Source: Pleurodeles waltl (Eukaryota > Chordata > Amphibia > Caudata > Salamandridae). Taken from it: a stretch of 64,000 bases of DNA. The stretch spans positions 1,536,846,782 through 1,536,910,781 of the forward strand of contig NC_090444.1 of NCBI RefSeq assembly GCF_031143425.1, read 5' to 3'. A program made the position numbers and the translations under genes. The notes beneath the pieces are model-generated. The model did not search any database, had not been told where the DNA came from, and was given only the letters and a program-made list of their open reading frames with translations. How positions within the stretch are numbered: position 1 is the first letter of the stretch; each line of letters opens with the position of its first letter. This document shows, piece by piece, positions 23,691 to 35,449 of this stretch.

Positions 23691-24623
23691 CTATGCACCA
23701 AATAGTTTTAGAAAAGTTGTGAGACCATGTGATTTTTTAGCTAGCATTACTTGGTTATTTGGAAGTTTTTAAATCTATAATGAAAACATCTGAAGCACCC
23801 CAAAAGCTGATTACATCTCTTTTATCCTAGACAAGGTATGACAATGAACAATTATATTTTTGTCCAAAGATCACAAATCAACAATTAAGTTTAGTAGTAG
23901 GGTAGTAGTGGATTAACAATATATAATGTTGGATTAACAATATATATTGTTGGATTGCCATTGTACAACTATGTAAGTATCTTCCTTAACACATATGATT
24001 GCAATAAAAATAAACTGTCCTCTTTATACTGTGTCTCAGAAATTGCTGCTGCACAAACTGTTTGCTGATAGGATGAATATTATGACAGAAATATAAATGT
24101 TACCATATTGTAGCACTATGTAAACTTAAACCAGAACTAATTTCTATGCAAGGATGCTGATCCAGCAAGCCTGACACATTACCTGACAGCTTCGCTTGAG
24201 CGCAGGATGCATTCCACATATGCTTATTGCTGAAGCGTAGGATGTTCGCAGAACACAGTCAGGGCTCTAGAACTTGGGAACAGAGTTGAAGACGTGTTGT
24301 ATGTTACATCATGTGACTCTGCAATAATTGCAAGGTCTTTGGATGAACAGAATGCATGCAAGGTGGCACATGCCCCACCTCAAAGATGCACATAACATAG
24401 GGCTTAACTGCCAATCTTACCGTAAATGATTCATTCCAAAGTTTGTGCCAGTTTGCATGTAGATACTGGTAAACTAATTTGTCACTATTCCCTCCAAACA
24501 ATACTGGTTTATCAGAATACATTTACCAGTTTCATATGTGGAAACAGAATAAATCATATCTTGTGGTAGGCTCATTATATCAAGGTCACAGTCTATTCCT
24601 TTTCTAACACACTCATAACAAAT
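23691..24623 (-). other. 5' portion of the decayed Gypsy element
   Basis: It lies between the RT remains and the presumed 5' LTR at 24624. Minus-strand RDVISFWGA near 23800 may be the RT finger region (RDLTSF type). The 72-codon frame at 24304-24522 (MYSDKPVLFGGNSDK) is unassigned. The short length shows that most of gag and protease is missing. A small direct repeat of ggattaacaatatat lies near 23910-23950. Confidence 0.45.
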
Positions 24624-24800
24624 TGTAAGGAGTGGAAAATAATATAGATGGTCAAAATCAAAGCTGTGAAAATATTCTTTAATGAAGTAAAACCCAGGTG
24701 TAACATTCTTAACATTATTTACAACATGTTCTAATACATCACCACCTTACCTATACCCCACAATACTTATCCAATCAACAGCAATCTTTGAAAACTACAT
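24624..24800 (-). repeat. LTR-like piece flanking the Gypsy element (5' side)
   Basis: Starts TGTAAGGAGTGGAAAATAAT and parallels 17499-17870 in the same orientation. The far limit is unclear, perhaps up to about 24950. As the minus strand is coding, this would be the 5' LTR. Confidence 0.5.
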
Positions 24801-25136
24801 GAGATTTAAAAGCTGAAAAGTAAAGACCTAAGCACATTCTCTCTCTCTCTCTGTATTACAACTATTGTTGTTCATTTTATAAATATTGAGTATAAGGAGT
24901 GAGTTATATAAAGGAGAGGTGCCTACTAACAGTGCCCCTGCTGGATTTGTAATTTGTTACCAAGCCAATACCTTTCTATAAAACTGTGTCTGGGTAGGAG
25001 AGACGCTACTTCAATGGGTCTCCCTGACATAAGGTTGAAAAAGAAAAATATATCGACCTCTGCATGTCATTGTTATTGTAACATTTTGCAGAACTTGCCT
25101 TTGAGGGCAAGAGCATTCATCATTTTTCATGAACTT
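24801..25136. other. Unassigned DNA with a short CT run
   Basis: A (CT)n run lies near 24838-24852. Part of it could be the remaining LTR. Confidence 0.4.
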
Positions 25137-26143
25137 CAATCAATCAATCACAGTATTTATAGAGCGCACTACGTACCCGCTAGAGTTTCAAGGCACTTGG
25201 GGGGGGGAGGGGGGGGGGGGGTGCTGCTACTGTTCGAAGAGCCAGGTCTTGAGGAGTCTCCTGAAGGTGAGAAGGTCCTGGGTCTGCCGCATGGGGGTCA
25301 GGAGGGTGTTCCAGGTCTTGGCGGCAAGGTAGGAGAAGGATCTGCCGCCGGAGGTCTTGCGTTGGAAGCGGGGGACGATGGCGAGGTCGAGGTTGGTGGA
25401 GCGGAGATGGCAGGAGGGGACGTAGAAGTTGAGTCTGTTGTTCAGGTAGGCTGGTCCGGCGTCGAGTGCTTTTTGAGCATGGGTGAGGAGCTTGAAGGTG
25501 ATCCTCTTGTCCACGGGGAGCCAGTGGAGGTCTTTCAGGTGGTGGGAGATGTGGCATCGGCGGGGTACGTCGAGGACGAGTCGGGCGGAGGCGTTTTGGA
25601 TGCGCTGGATGTCTTTTGCTGTGATGCCTGTGTAGAGAGCGTTGCCGTAGTCTAGTCTGCTGCTGACGAGGGCCTGGGTCACCGTTCTTCTGGTTTCCGT
25701 CGGGATCCAGTTGTAGATTCTACGGAGCATGCGGAGGGTGTTGTAGCAGGAGGAGGAAACTGCATTGACCTGTTTGGACATGGTGAGGGTGGAGTCGAGG
25801 ACGAAACCCAGGTTGCGTGCGTGGTTGGTTGGCGTAGGAGGGGGTCCCAGCACAGAGGGCCACCAGGAGTCGTTCCAGGCCGAGGGGGTGCGTCCGAGGA
25901 TGAGGACCTCCGTCTTGTCGGAGTTCAGTTTCAGGCGGCTATGTCCCATCCATTCGGCGATGGACTTCATTCCCTCGTGGAGGTTGGCTTTGGCGGTGTG
26001 TGGGTCTTTGGTGAGGGAGAGGATGAGCTGGGTGTCGTCGGCGTAGGAGAGAATGTTGAGGTTGTGCTGACGGGCCTGTTGTGCGAGGGGGGCCATGTAG
26101 ACGTTGAATAGCGTCGGGCTTAGGGAGGAGCCTTGGGGTACGC
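25137..26143 (-). mobile_element. 5'-truncated L2/CR1-like LINE
   Basis: The 3' end on the minus strand is (TGAT)n (plus strand CAATCAATCAATCA at 25137-25151) preceded by 'gcgctctataaatactg', a typical L2/CR1 tail. The coding part covers the second half of the reverse transcriptase through the end of the protein. Similarity stops at about 26143 in the middle of the RT, the usual outcome of incomplete reverse transcription. A G-rich run at 25200-25223 lies in the 3' untranslated part. Confidence 0.85.
25227..26143 (-). pseudogene. LINE reverse transcriptase, C-terminal part
   Basis: The uninterrupted frame from 26096 gives 289 residues, and the family match extends upstream of the first methionine to a VPQGSSLSPTLFN-like segment at about 26140. 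Key motifs are SYADDTQLI (catalytic YADD, near residue 18), HSRLKLNSDKTEVLILGR, LGFVLDSTLTM, TQALVSSRLDYGNALY, ARLVLDVPRR, ITFKLLTHAQKAL and the C-terminal ending FRRLLKTWLFEQ followed by a stop. This order matches the RT palm, thumb and C-terminal domain of L2/CR1-type LINEs. The frame is open over its full length, so this copy is fairly young, but without the endonuclease and RT N-terminus it is not functional. The 233-codon plus-strand frame over it is an antisense shadow. Confidence 0.88.
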
Positions 26144-26544
26144 TTTATGCTTTTACTCCTGCTTAATTCAATTTTTTTTCTTTCTCTCTAGTATCCTAGG
26201 CAAGGGTGCTTGCCTGTGAAGCACAGACGTTACTTAACTTTTTATTTCTCTCCCTATTTCTACCTCTCTTTAGCATTGTCATCACCTTGAGCAAGACATG
26301 TTATAAAATGCTTCTTAAGCCATGCCCACTCACCATGGAGGGCTACAGTATAAATGCCGCTGCACTCCTCTAGCTTCCTCCTTGCCACAAGCCAAACAGC
26401 CAGTATCACATTCTTCCTATACGTCTTAGTAAGTGTCCCAATAATGGCCACACACTTCTCACAGGCCCTGCCTCTGGCATCTCATGAAGACAATCTTTTC
26501 ACCTACTATTCAGCTGTCATCTGGCTAGCTCTACAGTAGATCCC
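26144..26544. other. Unassigned DNA between two LINEs
   Basis: Probably 5' untranslated sequence of the plus-strand LINE that follows; no motif is visible. Confidence 0.4.
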
Positions 26545-28385
26545 TTAATGGAAAACAACCTAAACTGCTACTTGATGAATGCCTGCTCAGTGCCTAAACA
26601 CAGTCTCCATGTCTTTAACTTTCTTACTGATCACAACCTAGAGGCTTTATTTCTTATTGAACGCTGGACATAACTGTGGCCATCCTACCTGGCTAATTGC
26701 TGCCCTATCAAAGGCACTTTCTCCTTACAGGCAAGGAATTAGTGATCACCTATAGACCTTATCCCATCTGCACTGTTACCTATGTCATCAAGGTATACAG
26801 TACTGAGGGACTGGTCTTTTCTTTAAAGACAACCCCCACATGCTTGTTTACAGGAGCCCTAATCTTTATTACCACAGGCTCTCTGGGCAGATTCACTCAG
26901 TTCTTAACTTAGGGAGTAGACTCCTACATCCACAAATTGGTGAACCTCTCTATGCTGAACTTTTTAACATTCATGCCAACAACATTTCCAATATACAAGA
27001 CACTACACTTGTGGATCCCATGCAAGCAATGGACCTGACACAGGTCCACTCCTACACCTAGAATAAGCCACACCCTTGACCTTATTTTCACTAATACCTT
27101 AGTCAGGCAGTGCATTTCTCTAATATGGTGAGACCACATGGGAGTACCTTTTAAATTTCTGCTTAACAATGAGGAAACTGTAGTGCTGCCACTTTCTGCC
27201 ACCCTCCCTCTTTCCCTGGCTTATTATCTGAAGACTCCTTTATTTGCAACACCAGGATTGTATTTTCTCTGGACAAGTCCAACTTCGCTTAAAGTGAAAC
27301 TCTAATGGCCCAGGGGTACTCTGAGGTGCTGAGAGAGGAAAAACAACTATGTAGATCACATGAATACATGTGTAGGATCAGGTATGATGCTGAGACCAAA
27401 CCTTCTTACAGAGCAGCAATTAAAAATTATTTAAGCTATGCAGGAAAGCTTTGCTTATAACTATGTGGGCAAAGTGGCTTCCTCCTCCAACACCTAGCAG
27501 TTAGTCTCTACCTTACGAAATCTCTGTATGAACCTGGCAACATTCTTTCAGGATAGCATTGCTATTACCCGCAGTAATTTCACTCAACAATCGGCCTCTA
27601 GACAACTTGACTTTTGTCACTTCGTCCACTCCAACCAACCTAGGCCTCTCTCTTTAACATTATTCCCTAGCCTCTGAGGAAGAGACTGTAGACTTTATTT
27701 CATCCTGGCACTCAGTAAAATATCCTATAGCTTAACTTTGCTTATAAAGCGTTCCTTAGATCCTACAGTAATGACCAAGTATAGGCTCATTGGATCTTGG
27801 ATATTGCTGTAAACTTAAATCTTGGAAAAACTGCAAACTGTCAACTCTCTGACTTTTTAGGAACACTTTTTGCTTTATGACTCACAGTCCAGATTCTAGC
27901 TGCTATAGTAGAAAAAATAAGTCCATTTTGCAGGTACTGAATATGTGTATGCAATCCTAGAAGGAGGAGGATTAGCAGCATTGATCTTACTCGATCTCTC
28001 TATGGTTTTTATTACTGTCTCTGACTCCATTTTACTCAAATGCCTTTTTCCCATCAGGATCTGTCACACCAGCCTCAATATTTTTCCTTTTTTTCCCTCA
28101 AACTGATCTCAAATGGTTTTTCTGTTGTCCTTCAAATCCACAATCCGTCATCTTAAGTATGGGTGTCACAGGCCTATTCACTAAGCCGCATTATTCAACA
28201 TTTATATGACTCTTCGTGCTTAGTAGTTGATTCTTTTGGCTTTATGATTGTACTCTATGCTTTTCTCACTGAGCTCATATTGTCTGTCACTGAGAACATA
28301 TCCTCTACCCAAGAAAAAATTAAGTCATGCCTCTCATCTCTGGCACTATGGAGGCAAAATAGTTGCCTCAAGCTTAACTCTAAAA
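26545..28385 (+). pseudogene. Decayed L2/CR1-like LINE ORF2 (endonuclease and RT)
   Basis: In shifting frames the plus strand gives the endonuclease start LNCYLMNACSVPKHSLHVFN (LLNARSL box) with ALFLIERWT (LFLTETWL box) near 26570-26690. The endonuclease end follows with SHTLDLIFTNTL and WWDHMGVPF near 27065-27150 (GHTLDLVFT and WSDH boxes). RT follows: YRAAIKNYLS near 27420, YRLIGSW near 27780, ALILLDLSMVFITVSDSILL near 27980 (LLDLSAAFDTVDH box) and LSSLALWRQNSCLKLNSKTL at about 28330-28390. The order is that of a complete ORF2. Many stops and frameshifts make it inactive. Similarity ends exactly where the Harbinger fragment begins. Confidence 0.8.
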
Positions 28386-28821
28386 CTCTGTAGAAGTCCA
28401 ACTTGGTGCTGTTAATTTCTGCCTCATTCCTAGGTAGGTATATGTATCTGGACATGTGTGTGAGTATGGCATCTAGAAAACATCTGAAGAATCGTGAGAG
28501 TGCACTTTGGGATACCCCACCTGCCACAGCAATCACCCCCTGATAGCTACCCAAGGCCAAGAGGTGCAGTGAGCATAGCACTTGCACATGTGTGGGGATG
28601 GCGCTGCCGCGCATTGTCTGTCTTTGAAGCTGCGGATTGAGTAGTTCAATTAATTGTAATATTGCTGCACTGCTCAGTCTATATTTGTCATAGATCTCCT
28701 CCTCAGTTTGTTGGAAAAGTGTCTGCCTTGTTCGGTATATTCTCTCCTGTCTCTGGCTCCTCCTCCTCTGCTGGGCGGCGTGGACTCTCCTCCTCCATGC
28801 TATCACATACAGTTCAGCCAT
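28386..28821 (-). pseudogene. HARBI1-like: PIF/Harbinger transposase, N-terminal fragment
   Basis: The first 146 residues of the 188-codon frame (28255-28821) resemble the N-terminal half of Harbinger/HARBI1 nucleases: a basic start (AWRRRVHAAQQRRRSQRQ), YDKYRLSSAAILQLIELL, VLCSLHLLALGSYQGVIA, the helix-turn-helix-like GGVSQSALSRFFRCFLDAI and YIYLPRNEAEINSTKLDFY. In intact proteins this is followed by the GVVDCTH-type first catalytic aspartate, which is missing here: from residue about 147 the frame continues in antisense LINE sequence. The start codon is the natural one. The fragment has no stops, suggesting a fairly recent loss. No functional transposase can be made. Confidence 0.85.
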
Positions 28822-29090
28822 TTTGAGTAACCTAGATGCCTTCTGGGTCTCCTTTTATACTTTGGTTCCGGTTACCACCTGCTCTGACTTAGTGGTAATT
28901 GGGTGTCCAAATGGTCTTTTTGCGACCAGTCGCAATTTGTGAGTGGCTTTTTCATATGGTTTGTGACTCGCAAATTGTGACTTCCTCTTTGCGGGTCGCA
29001 CTATGAGGTCACTATTTTTGCGAGTCGGTAATGGCTCGCATAGCAAGTCACAAATTGCGAATCTGGCCATTTGCGACTTGCTTTTCATAA
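28822..29090 (-). mobile_element. Harbinger 5' flank with TCGCAAATTG subterminal repeats
   Basis: It lies directly upstream of the transposase start and repeatedly contains tcgcaaattgtgac/gtcacaaattgcga words in both orientations. The same words occur at the ends of the non-autonomous element at 31670-32302, which suggests a shared family. The terminus is not clearly defined. Confidence 0.6.
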
Positions 29091-29659
29091 CATTCTGTTT
29101 ATTTGAGTGAACTCACCTTTGTGAGCGAAAGAACTGTGTTTTGTTAATAGCTAGCAACTGTTCTATACGTGCTAAAGCAATCACCAACTTCCTGGAAGTC
29201 ACAAACTGGTCACTAGCCGAGGATGCAGTTGCATGTACCCTGTCAGTATTTAGGTGTTAAAAGGTAAGCACCAGAGCCCAGAGTTTTGTGCGGAATGGCC
29301 AACACTATTGAATGTTGAGGGTGACAAATAACAGAGCTGCATAGTCTTTATTCCACCTCAAACTCTTTAACACTCAGCAGCTACACTTCCTGCTTCTTTA
29401 TTCTATTCTTGCAGGTTCTTTTCGAAACATGCTTTCTCCTTTTGTCACTGTTTTCTGTCCTGCTTTCTCTTCCTCCTTCTTCCACCTTCTGTGTTCCTCT
29501 CTCTCGTGCTCTGGATCATGGTTTGTTTTTGAAAAAAAAGTGCAAGTCCTCAAATATTAAGAGCTGGTGGGCCCTACTTGATATCACTGGCTCAAATTAA
29601 GCTCTGCACCTAGTAATGATATACAACCCTGCATCTGTGAAAAGGATGGGATGCCTTGG
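29091..29659. other. Unassigned DNA
   Basis: No gene or repeat boundary recognised. Confidence 0.4.
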
Positions 29660-31650
29660 AAATTGTATCTATAGCCAATCCACCTTTTCTATATCGTGAA
29701 CCCAGATTTTCCACCTTTTTTCTTGACCCTACTTTTGCTGCACTTAGAACTCTGTTAGACATGGCATCCTTAGCGTCATTTTCCCTCCTAACATTTTGCC
29801 TTCAGATTTCCTGTTTTGCTGAATTCATTTTTGCTGGTCTTGGGACTCTGCGTCATTTACCACTGCTGACCAGTGGTAAAGTGGAATTGTGATGAAATAT
29901 CCTAACTTATGGTGGTCAGAGATTAAATTACAATTTTGTAAACGTCACTTTTAGAAAGTTGGTATTTTTCTGCCTTAGCTATGTGGTGCCTGCAGCCTGT
30001 CTATGGGTCATATGCCTGTGTGTAGTTCATAGTTGGCCTTTTTGTATTTCTCCTAGATAGCCACACATAATAGGGAGCTTAGGTGTTCCTGGATGGGATA
30101 TCACTGGCAGGATGGGAGAGAGAAGCTGGGCACAGTCCCACTTACTCCTGAATAGGCTGTGTCCTGCCTCCACTGAAAAGGTTACATACCCACTGTAGTT
30201 GGTCTGGAGCTGGGGCAGGGAAGGCAGGGTACCTGTGTACTTAAAAGGTATGCCTCTAGAAACTTTTCCCTACTTTAAAGACACAACTGGGTAAAATAAT
30301 AGAGTCAGACAATATCTCTTTAGTACACTTCTAGACCGGTGGATATTCTGCCCGGGTGAAGTACTGTGGTGCTGCTTAAAGGACTGCCACTCTGCAGGAC
30401 TGTTGCTCTGAAGGACTGTTGCCCACTACCCTTTTGCCTAGGTGAGAAGGACAGGACCTGTATCTGTTGAAATCAGGACCACCAGGATGACTCCAAGGGG
30501 TAGTTGGCTGTCCTCCTAACTTGAGCCTCAGGGAAAGAAGGCTCTAACATCCTCGACCCTAGCACCAGGACTCTAGAGTCTGTGAGTCTACCCTGCCAAG
30601 TGGAGCCACCCCAGTCCTGAACCATTGGCAGTGGGTCTAAAGTGCTCTTCTAGCCTCTGTAAATAGGCAGAACTGATACACAAATAATGTATACAATGCA
30701 TCAGAATTAAGCCTGACTGCGCTATGCCAAGCTACCAGAGAGTTGAGCACAGGGTAATTTGGGGTTGGAGTGTACCTCACTCTGTCAAGGATTGTGGGTG
30801 CTGCTCACACTCCAGTCAACCAACAACCCAATTTCTTACAGTCTCTGTGCCTTTTTAAACCTGCTATCAATGTGTAAAGAGCCTGTTCCCCCACTTTTAC
30901 TATGCTTGAATTGTCTTAACCCTGATTGCATATTTACCTTGCCTACAAGTCCCTAGTAGTTAAATTCCACCTGTGGGCTGCAGCATCTTTTGTTCTTTCC
31001 ATAGAGTGGGTCTGTAAAGCCTGGATTCTGGCCTGCCATGTAGTCTAACTGCAGCAGCCTACAATCCTGCTCTCAGACCTGTCAAAATAACCCTTTTTGA
31101 CGGGCGTGTAATACTGCTTAATGCGTCACTGCTAAGTATATTTAGTGCCTTATATTTGAAAGTGCAACATGTGAAAATGCAAAGTTGGTATGTTCGTCCA
31201 GTAACTAGCCCCAAAAAGCTATTTTCAATGACAAGGCAGAAGCTAAGAGCAAATGGCTACAAAACTCCATCAAGTCTATATTTATTATTTATTAAAAATA
31301 CAATTTAGTGGTACATTTTCAGAAAGTTGCCTTTTACCTGCTTGAACCTCCAGTGGGCGAATTAGCAGTAGCTTACTGACAGCTGGTCTGCCAGTGCTTG
31401 ACCTTAGTGAGGTGTCAAACTACTCCTAGTTTGCAACAATGGCCTGGGTGTGGGGAGGTGTTTTTCTTCCCCTGGCAGGAAGATGAGTTAAGGTGGACCC
31501 AAGACTTGCAAAGAACCTGCCCTTTTACAAGCAAATGTAAGATGTGACCTGGGGAAGGCAACTGTTGTTCCCCCTAGCGAAGCTGGCTCTAAGCCCACTG
31601 GAAGTAAAGCTTCTCTCACTACAAGTTTTGAGGGACCACAAAGGAAGGGG
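29660..31650 (+). repeat. Outer LTR, split by another LTR
   Basis: The left piece (about 29660-29752, ending in 'cttgaccctacttttgctg' and 'ttagaactc') matches the start of the long LTR. The right piece from 30841 (gtctctgtgcctttttaaac) resumes at the corresponding next position and continues to about 31650 with LTR blocks such as 'gcatatttaccttgcctaca'. The inner LTR at 29753-30840 separates them. Ends are approximate. Confidence 0.5.
29753..30840 (+). repeat. Inner LTR (1088 bp)
   Basis: Starts TGTTAGACATGGCATCC and ends CAACCCAATTTCTTACA. The flanking pentamers AACTC and GTCTC agree at three of five positions, which could be a diverged target duplication. It carries typical family blocks including 'gaagggactgttgctctgaa'-like repeats of 'ggactgttgc' near 30390-30425. 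Confidence 0.6.
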
Positions 31651-31669
31651 ATACTCATTGAACCACAAA

Positions 31670-32302
31670 GGGTTATCGCATGTATCAACCCTATTTTGTG
31701 AATTGTTAACCTGTTACCGACTTGCAAAATAGGGCTTGTGAGTCGCTATTAGGAAGTGGTGTGCCAAGGGTATCCATTCCTAATAGCGAGTTGCAGGGAG
31801 ATATACAACTGTTTTGTGACCGGGAATGCAGTTGCAAAACAATTGGCAGTTACCACCAATTTGAAATTGGTGGCAGCCCATTCACAAATGGGAAGCGGTC
31901 CCCAAAGGAACCATTCTCCTTTGTGAATGAGGGCGCAAACACTTTTTCAGAGCAGGCTGTCTGAAACAATGAAAAGGACACTTTTCAGTTCTTTTTGTAA
32001 TGCATCCCATTTTCCTTAAAGGAAAACAGGCTGCATTTAAAAAAATGATTTATTTAAAAAGCAATCACAGACATGGTGGTGTGCTGACTCCAGCAGGCCA
32101 CCATCCCTGTGAGTGCTGGCCATTCCCAAATAGGTCACAAATTGTGACCTGTCTCAGGAATATTAATGAGGCAAGTCCCTTGCAACCCATTTGTGAATCA
32201 CAAACAGTGACTGAGACACTGTTGTACATCAGTTTTAGCAACTCGCAAATTGCGGATTTGCCATTTGTGATTCGCAAAAGCTGACCGTCGCACATCTAAC
32301 CC
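31670..32302. mobile_element. Harbinger-type non-autonomous element (633 bp)
   Basis: Left end GGGTTATCGCATGTATC and inverted right end GGGTTAGATGTGCGAC are similar. Both subterminal regions hold gcaactcgcaaattgcg and cttgcaaaatag words in opposite orientations, as in the flank of the transposase fragment at 28822-29090. No open frame of substance is present. A target duplication is not clear. Confidence 0.6.
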
Positions 32303-35300
32303 AGACTTTATTATCTGCATGTGTATTGTTCTTATTTAAAGATAAAAGTAAAGATAAATCTTGACCATTCACTTTGTAAAGTAGCTTTGAAGGGTGAAAC
32401 TGATCAGGATTACTGTATCTCTCAGAAATGTGTAGAACATGGAGCTTTTTTACCAAAACATATTCCACTTTTATTACCACAATTTTGATCATTATATTCA
32501 CCTTTTTGGCTGCCTTCTTCCATTGAAATTAGGGCAACACATTTTGTCAGGGAAGAGCTTAGATACTGAACGCCTTGCCAAGGAAATGAAGCATTTCATC
32601 TGCTTTCTTTCCTGCCATGGGGGAGCCATAGAAATAATCTGTGTATCTGCCTTTTACCTCCTTTTATACCTCTTCTTCACTCTAATCTGTGCTCACCCAT
32701 GGAGTACTCCACCTAACCTTTTTGTTACCCTTGTGCAATTACATTCTATGTCTGCCTCTTGCCTGCCTTTAGTCCTCTGCCTCACCCTCTTCTGTTCTCT
32801 CCCCCTGGTGTACTCCAGCTAACCTTTCCGTTACTCCAGTGCAGTTATCTCCCTGAAGTCTTGAATGAAGTGCTGGATCGGTGTCCTGGGGTCTGCCAGA
32901 GCAGTACAGTAGTGGATGTCTAGCAGGATACTCAGACTGGCAACATGGGCATTTGAGAAGCGAGTTATCCAAGCATCATAGGAAGAATATACTTAAACTG
33001 ATTTGTTAATCTCTTAACTGCTTGCACTCCGCTGTTTGGATAGTCAAACAAGTCAATGCTTGCAACAGTCCCCTGTTCATTCTATGTCGCCATTTATATA
33101 TTTCTAATTTTATTGTCTTTTTCTCTCCATTGTGCGTCATTTGTCCTTTCAGGCTCATTCTTTTCACCTCATTGTTTCCCAAAAAAATTCTAGTGCCCCA
33201 TTTATTGCACATATTCTACTTTTCTTCTTTCTATTGTATTTTTTGTTTTCTCTTATCTCTGTTTTCCTTCTTCATTATCTCTTTTTCTTCTATTTTATGT
33301 GTTTTGTAGCCATTTTAGTTATAGCTCCATGCACGTTAGTTTAACACACTAGGCCGCTGTGCACTTTAACCTAGACATATTTTATTCGGCTTTGCCTTGT
33401 TACTTTTACAATAACGGTCTTGTTTTATTTCTATCTTCTAACTGTTTTTGCTTAGCCCAGCACTGTGTTCTCACATGAGACATTCTGGATCACTCTGTGC
33501 TTCACTCAAGGCTATAGTTTGGTACATTGCCGGTGAACGTGGTAGAAGTTTAGTCTCCAACATTCGTAGAAAAATACACATCCTTACGTAGGGACATTTT
33601 CTCAGAACATCAGCTGTGTTATTATAAAAACACTTCCTAGTCCCATTACACGTTAAGAGGGAGATTCCAGCCAGGGAACCATGACTGTATGCTGATTGCT
33701 GAATGCTTTGCTACAGATGCTAATGCAGACCACAGGCCTTTGCTCAGGTATGAGGGTTGATGTCTTCCCGGGAAAACCTGAACGGCAGAATTAGAGCTTA
33801 ACATGCTGTGCTCAGATTATGACTTAGATGGGAAATAGTCCATCGATCCTAGTGACAATATGATAGCGTTATTCTTATGCTTCACTCTCCTTGTCACCAT
33901 CTTAATACTGTCATGTCGTGTCGTCCTGGTTATTGTAGCCCACGCTTTGCTATCTAAGATACAGTTGTTTTATTAAACCAATCATTGAAACATATACTGC
34001 TTCTGTTTGTCATTTATATATGAGACTGAATTGTGAATGAGAGAACCGGATGCGACCTGAGTGACCACGACTTCCCTGAGAAGCCTAATATGTCATGCAG
34101 TCGACTGCCCAATCATCCCTATCCTTTGATAGAGATGAGGCACTGCTACTTAGCCGGAGCAGAACCCGGATTTAGAGCGACAGGTGTCACCCACAGTGGG
34201 TCAGACTCAGTCTCCCACACCGTGGACGATCTTGATTCTCAAAATCCAGTAGTCTCATTAGAATAATGAGAGCCTATGTGGCATATGTTTCATTTTTTGT
34301 GTTTTCTATGCATATTTTTTTGCATATTTCGATCTTCATTCCTGCAGTCTCCTCAGTTTTCACTCTTTGTTTCTTTTATTTTCCCTTTTCTTTCCCTATA
34401 TGTGTTTCTATTTACCATCCATCACCCCTCATTTTCTTGTTTCCATTGTATAATATTTGCCAATCAACCCATTTCTATATTCTGCCATTCCCCCAAAAAA
34501 GGGACAACAGGGACTTTTATCATTGTTTCATTTCACTTTCAAAATATGGAGACATTCAAGAGCAGCTGGTCTTTTCATAAATTTCTGCTACTCACAGACA
34601 GAGCTGGCATGTACTGCAGCATGAATCATTTAAGTGTACATTGCTGCTATTTAATGCATGTGATGCCAAGCTTTCTGTGGAAAAAGCATGACCTATTGTT
34701 GTTTGCTAATGCTTGTTTGCAGTATGGGTGGCCACAGCAATGGGAAAGCGTCCATAAAACTGACAGGGATCTGTCTTGCAAAGCTCTCCGAACTATGGAC
34801 CATGTACAACATATACAGAAGGACCAGAGTGTTCTATAAGGTTGAGGTATTTTACCCACATCAGAGCAAACACAATGTTCAAGCAAGATACCTGATGTGG
34901 GTGAAAGTTTGATGTATTTTAGATGATCTTCACAATCCAGCAATAAAACACCAACCTGAAGACAATGCTTAGGTTTGTCTAACTGTAAGCATAACAAGGC
35001 ACTAGCCGCAGGTTTGTGAGGCACATGCCCTCATGCAACATGTAAAGGGATTCCTCTCGCAATGATCAGAGCACAAGTTCATTAAGTCGAGCGTAGCAGT
35101 GCGCATTCGCTGCTCTCTCGACATGCTCTAATCTTCTCTGTGGGCTTTAACCACGTCCATCACTTTCATTTGTTCCTTGGCCTGCCTTTCAAAACCCCCT
35201 TGATTTCAAAGGTAAATGTTTCAAGTTTGTCCCGCATTAAGGCAGTTTTGTTACCACCTCAGAGACTGACCCTGTTACATTTTATTGCACAATCTGCCAT

Positions 35301-35449
35301 ATACCGTAGTGTGGCGCACTACTTTTGCCTCTCCACTTCGCGCTCCACAGCTGTATGTTGTTTCTTCCTCTTCCTTGTGTTTGGGCATGCTGCTGTTTTT
35401 TTTTTTTTGTGGTGTCTGCGCCCAAAGGCAGCAGGCTGAAGGGGGGTTC
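32303..35449. other. Unassigned DNA with a short tandem duplication
   Basis: A segment near 32676-32743 is repeated at about 32784-32850 ('gtactccacctaacctttt' versus 'gtactccagctaacctttc'). The region 33000-33320 is strongly T-rich on the plus strand, which explains the phenylalanine-rich open frames there. None of the open frames shows recognisable homology. A T-run lies at 35398-35408. Confidence 0.4.

Noticed and set aside
24954..25655. Long plus-strand open frame of 233 codons with a glycine-rich protein
   Set aside because: It lies antisense to the LINE reverse transcriptase at 25227-26143. Its second half is the complement of that coding sequence, and its glycines come from the G-run.
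34266..34839. Two overlapping phenylalanine-rich plus-strand frames (104 and 187 codons)
   Set aside because: Pyrimidine-rich low-complexity DNA explains the composition, and the two frames overlap each other in different registers.
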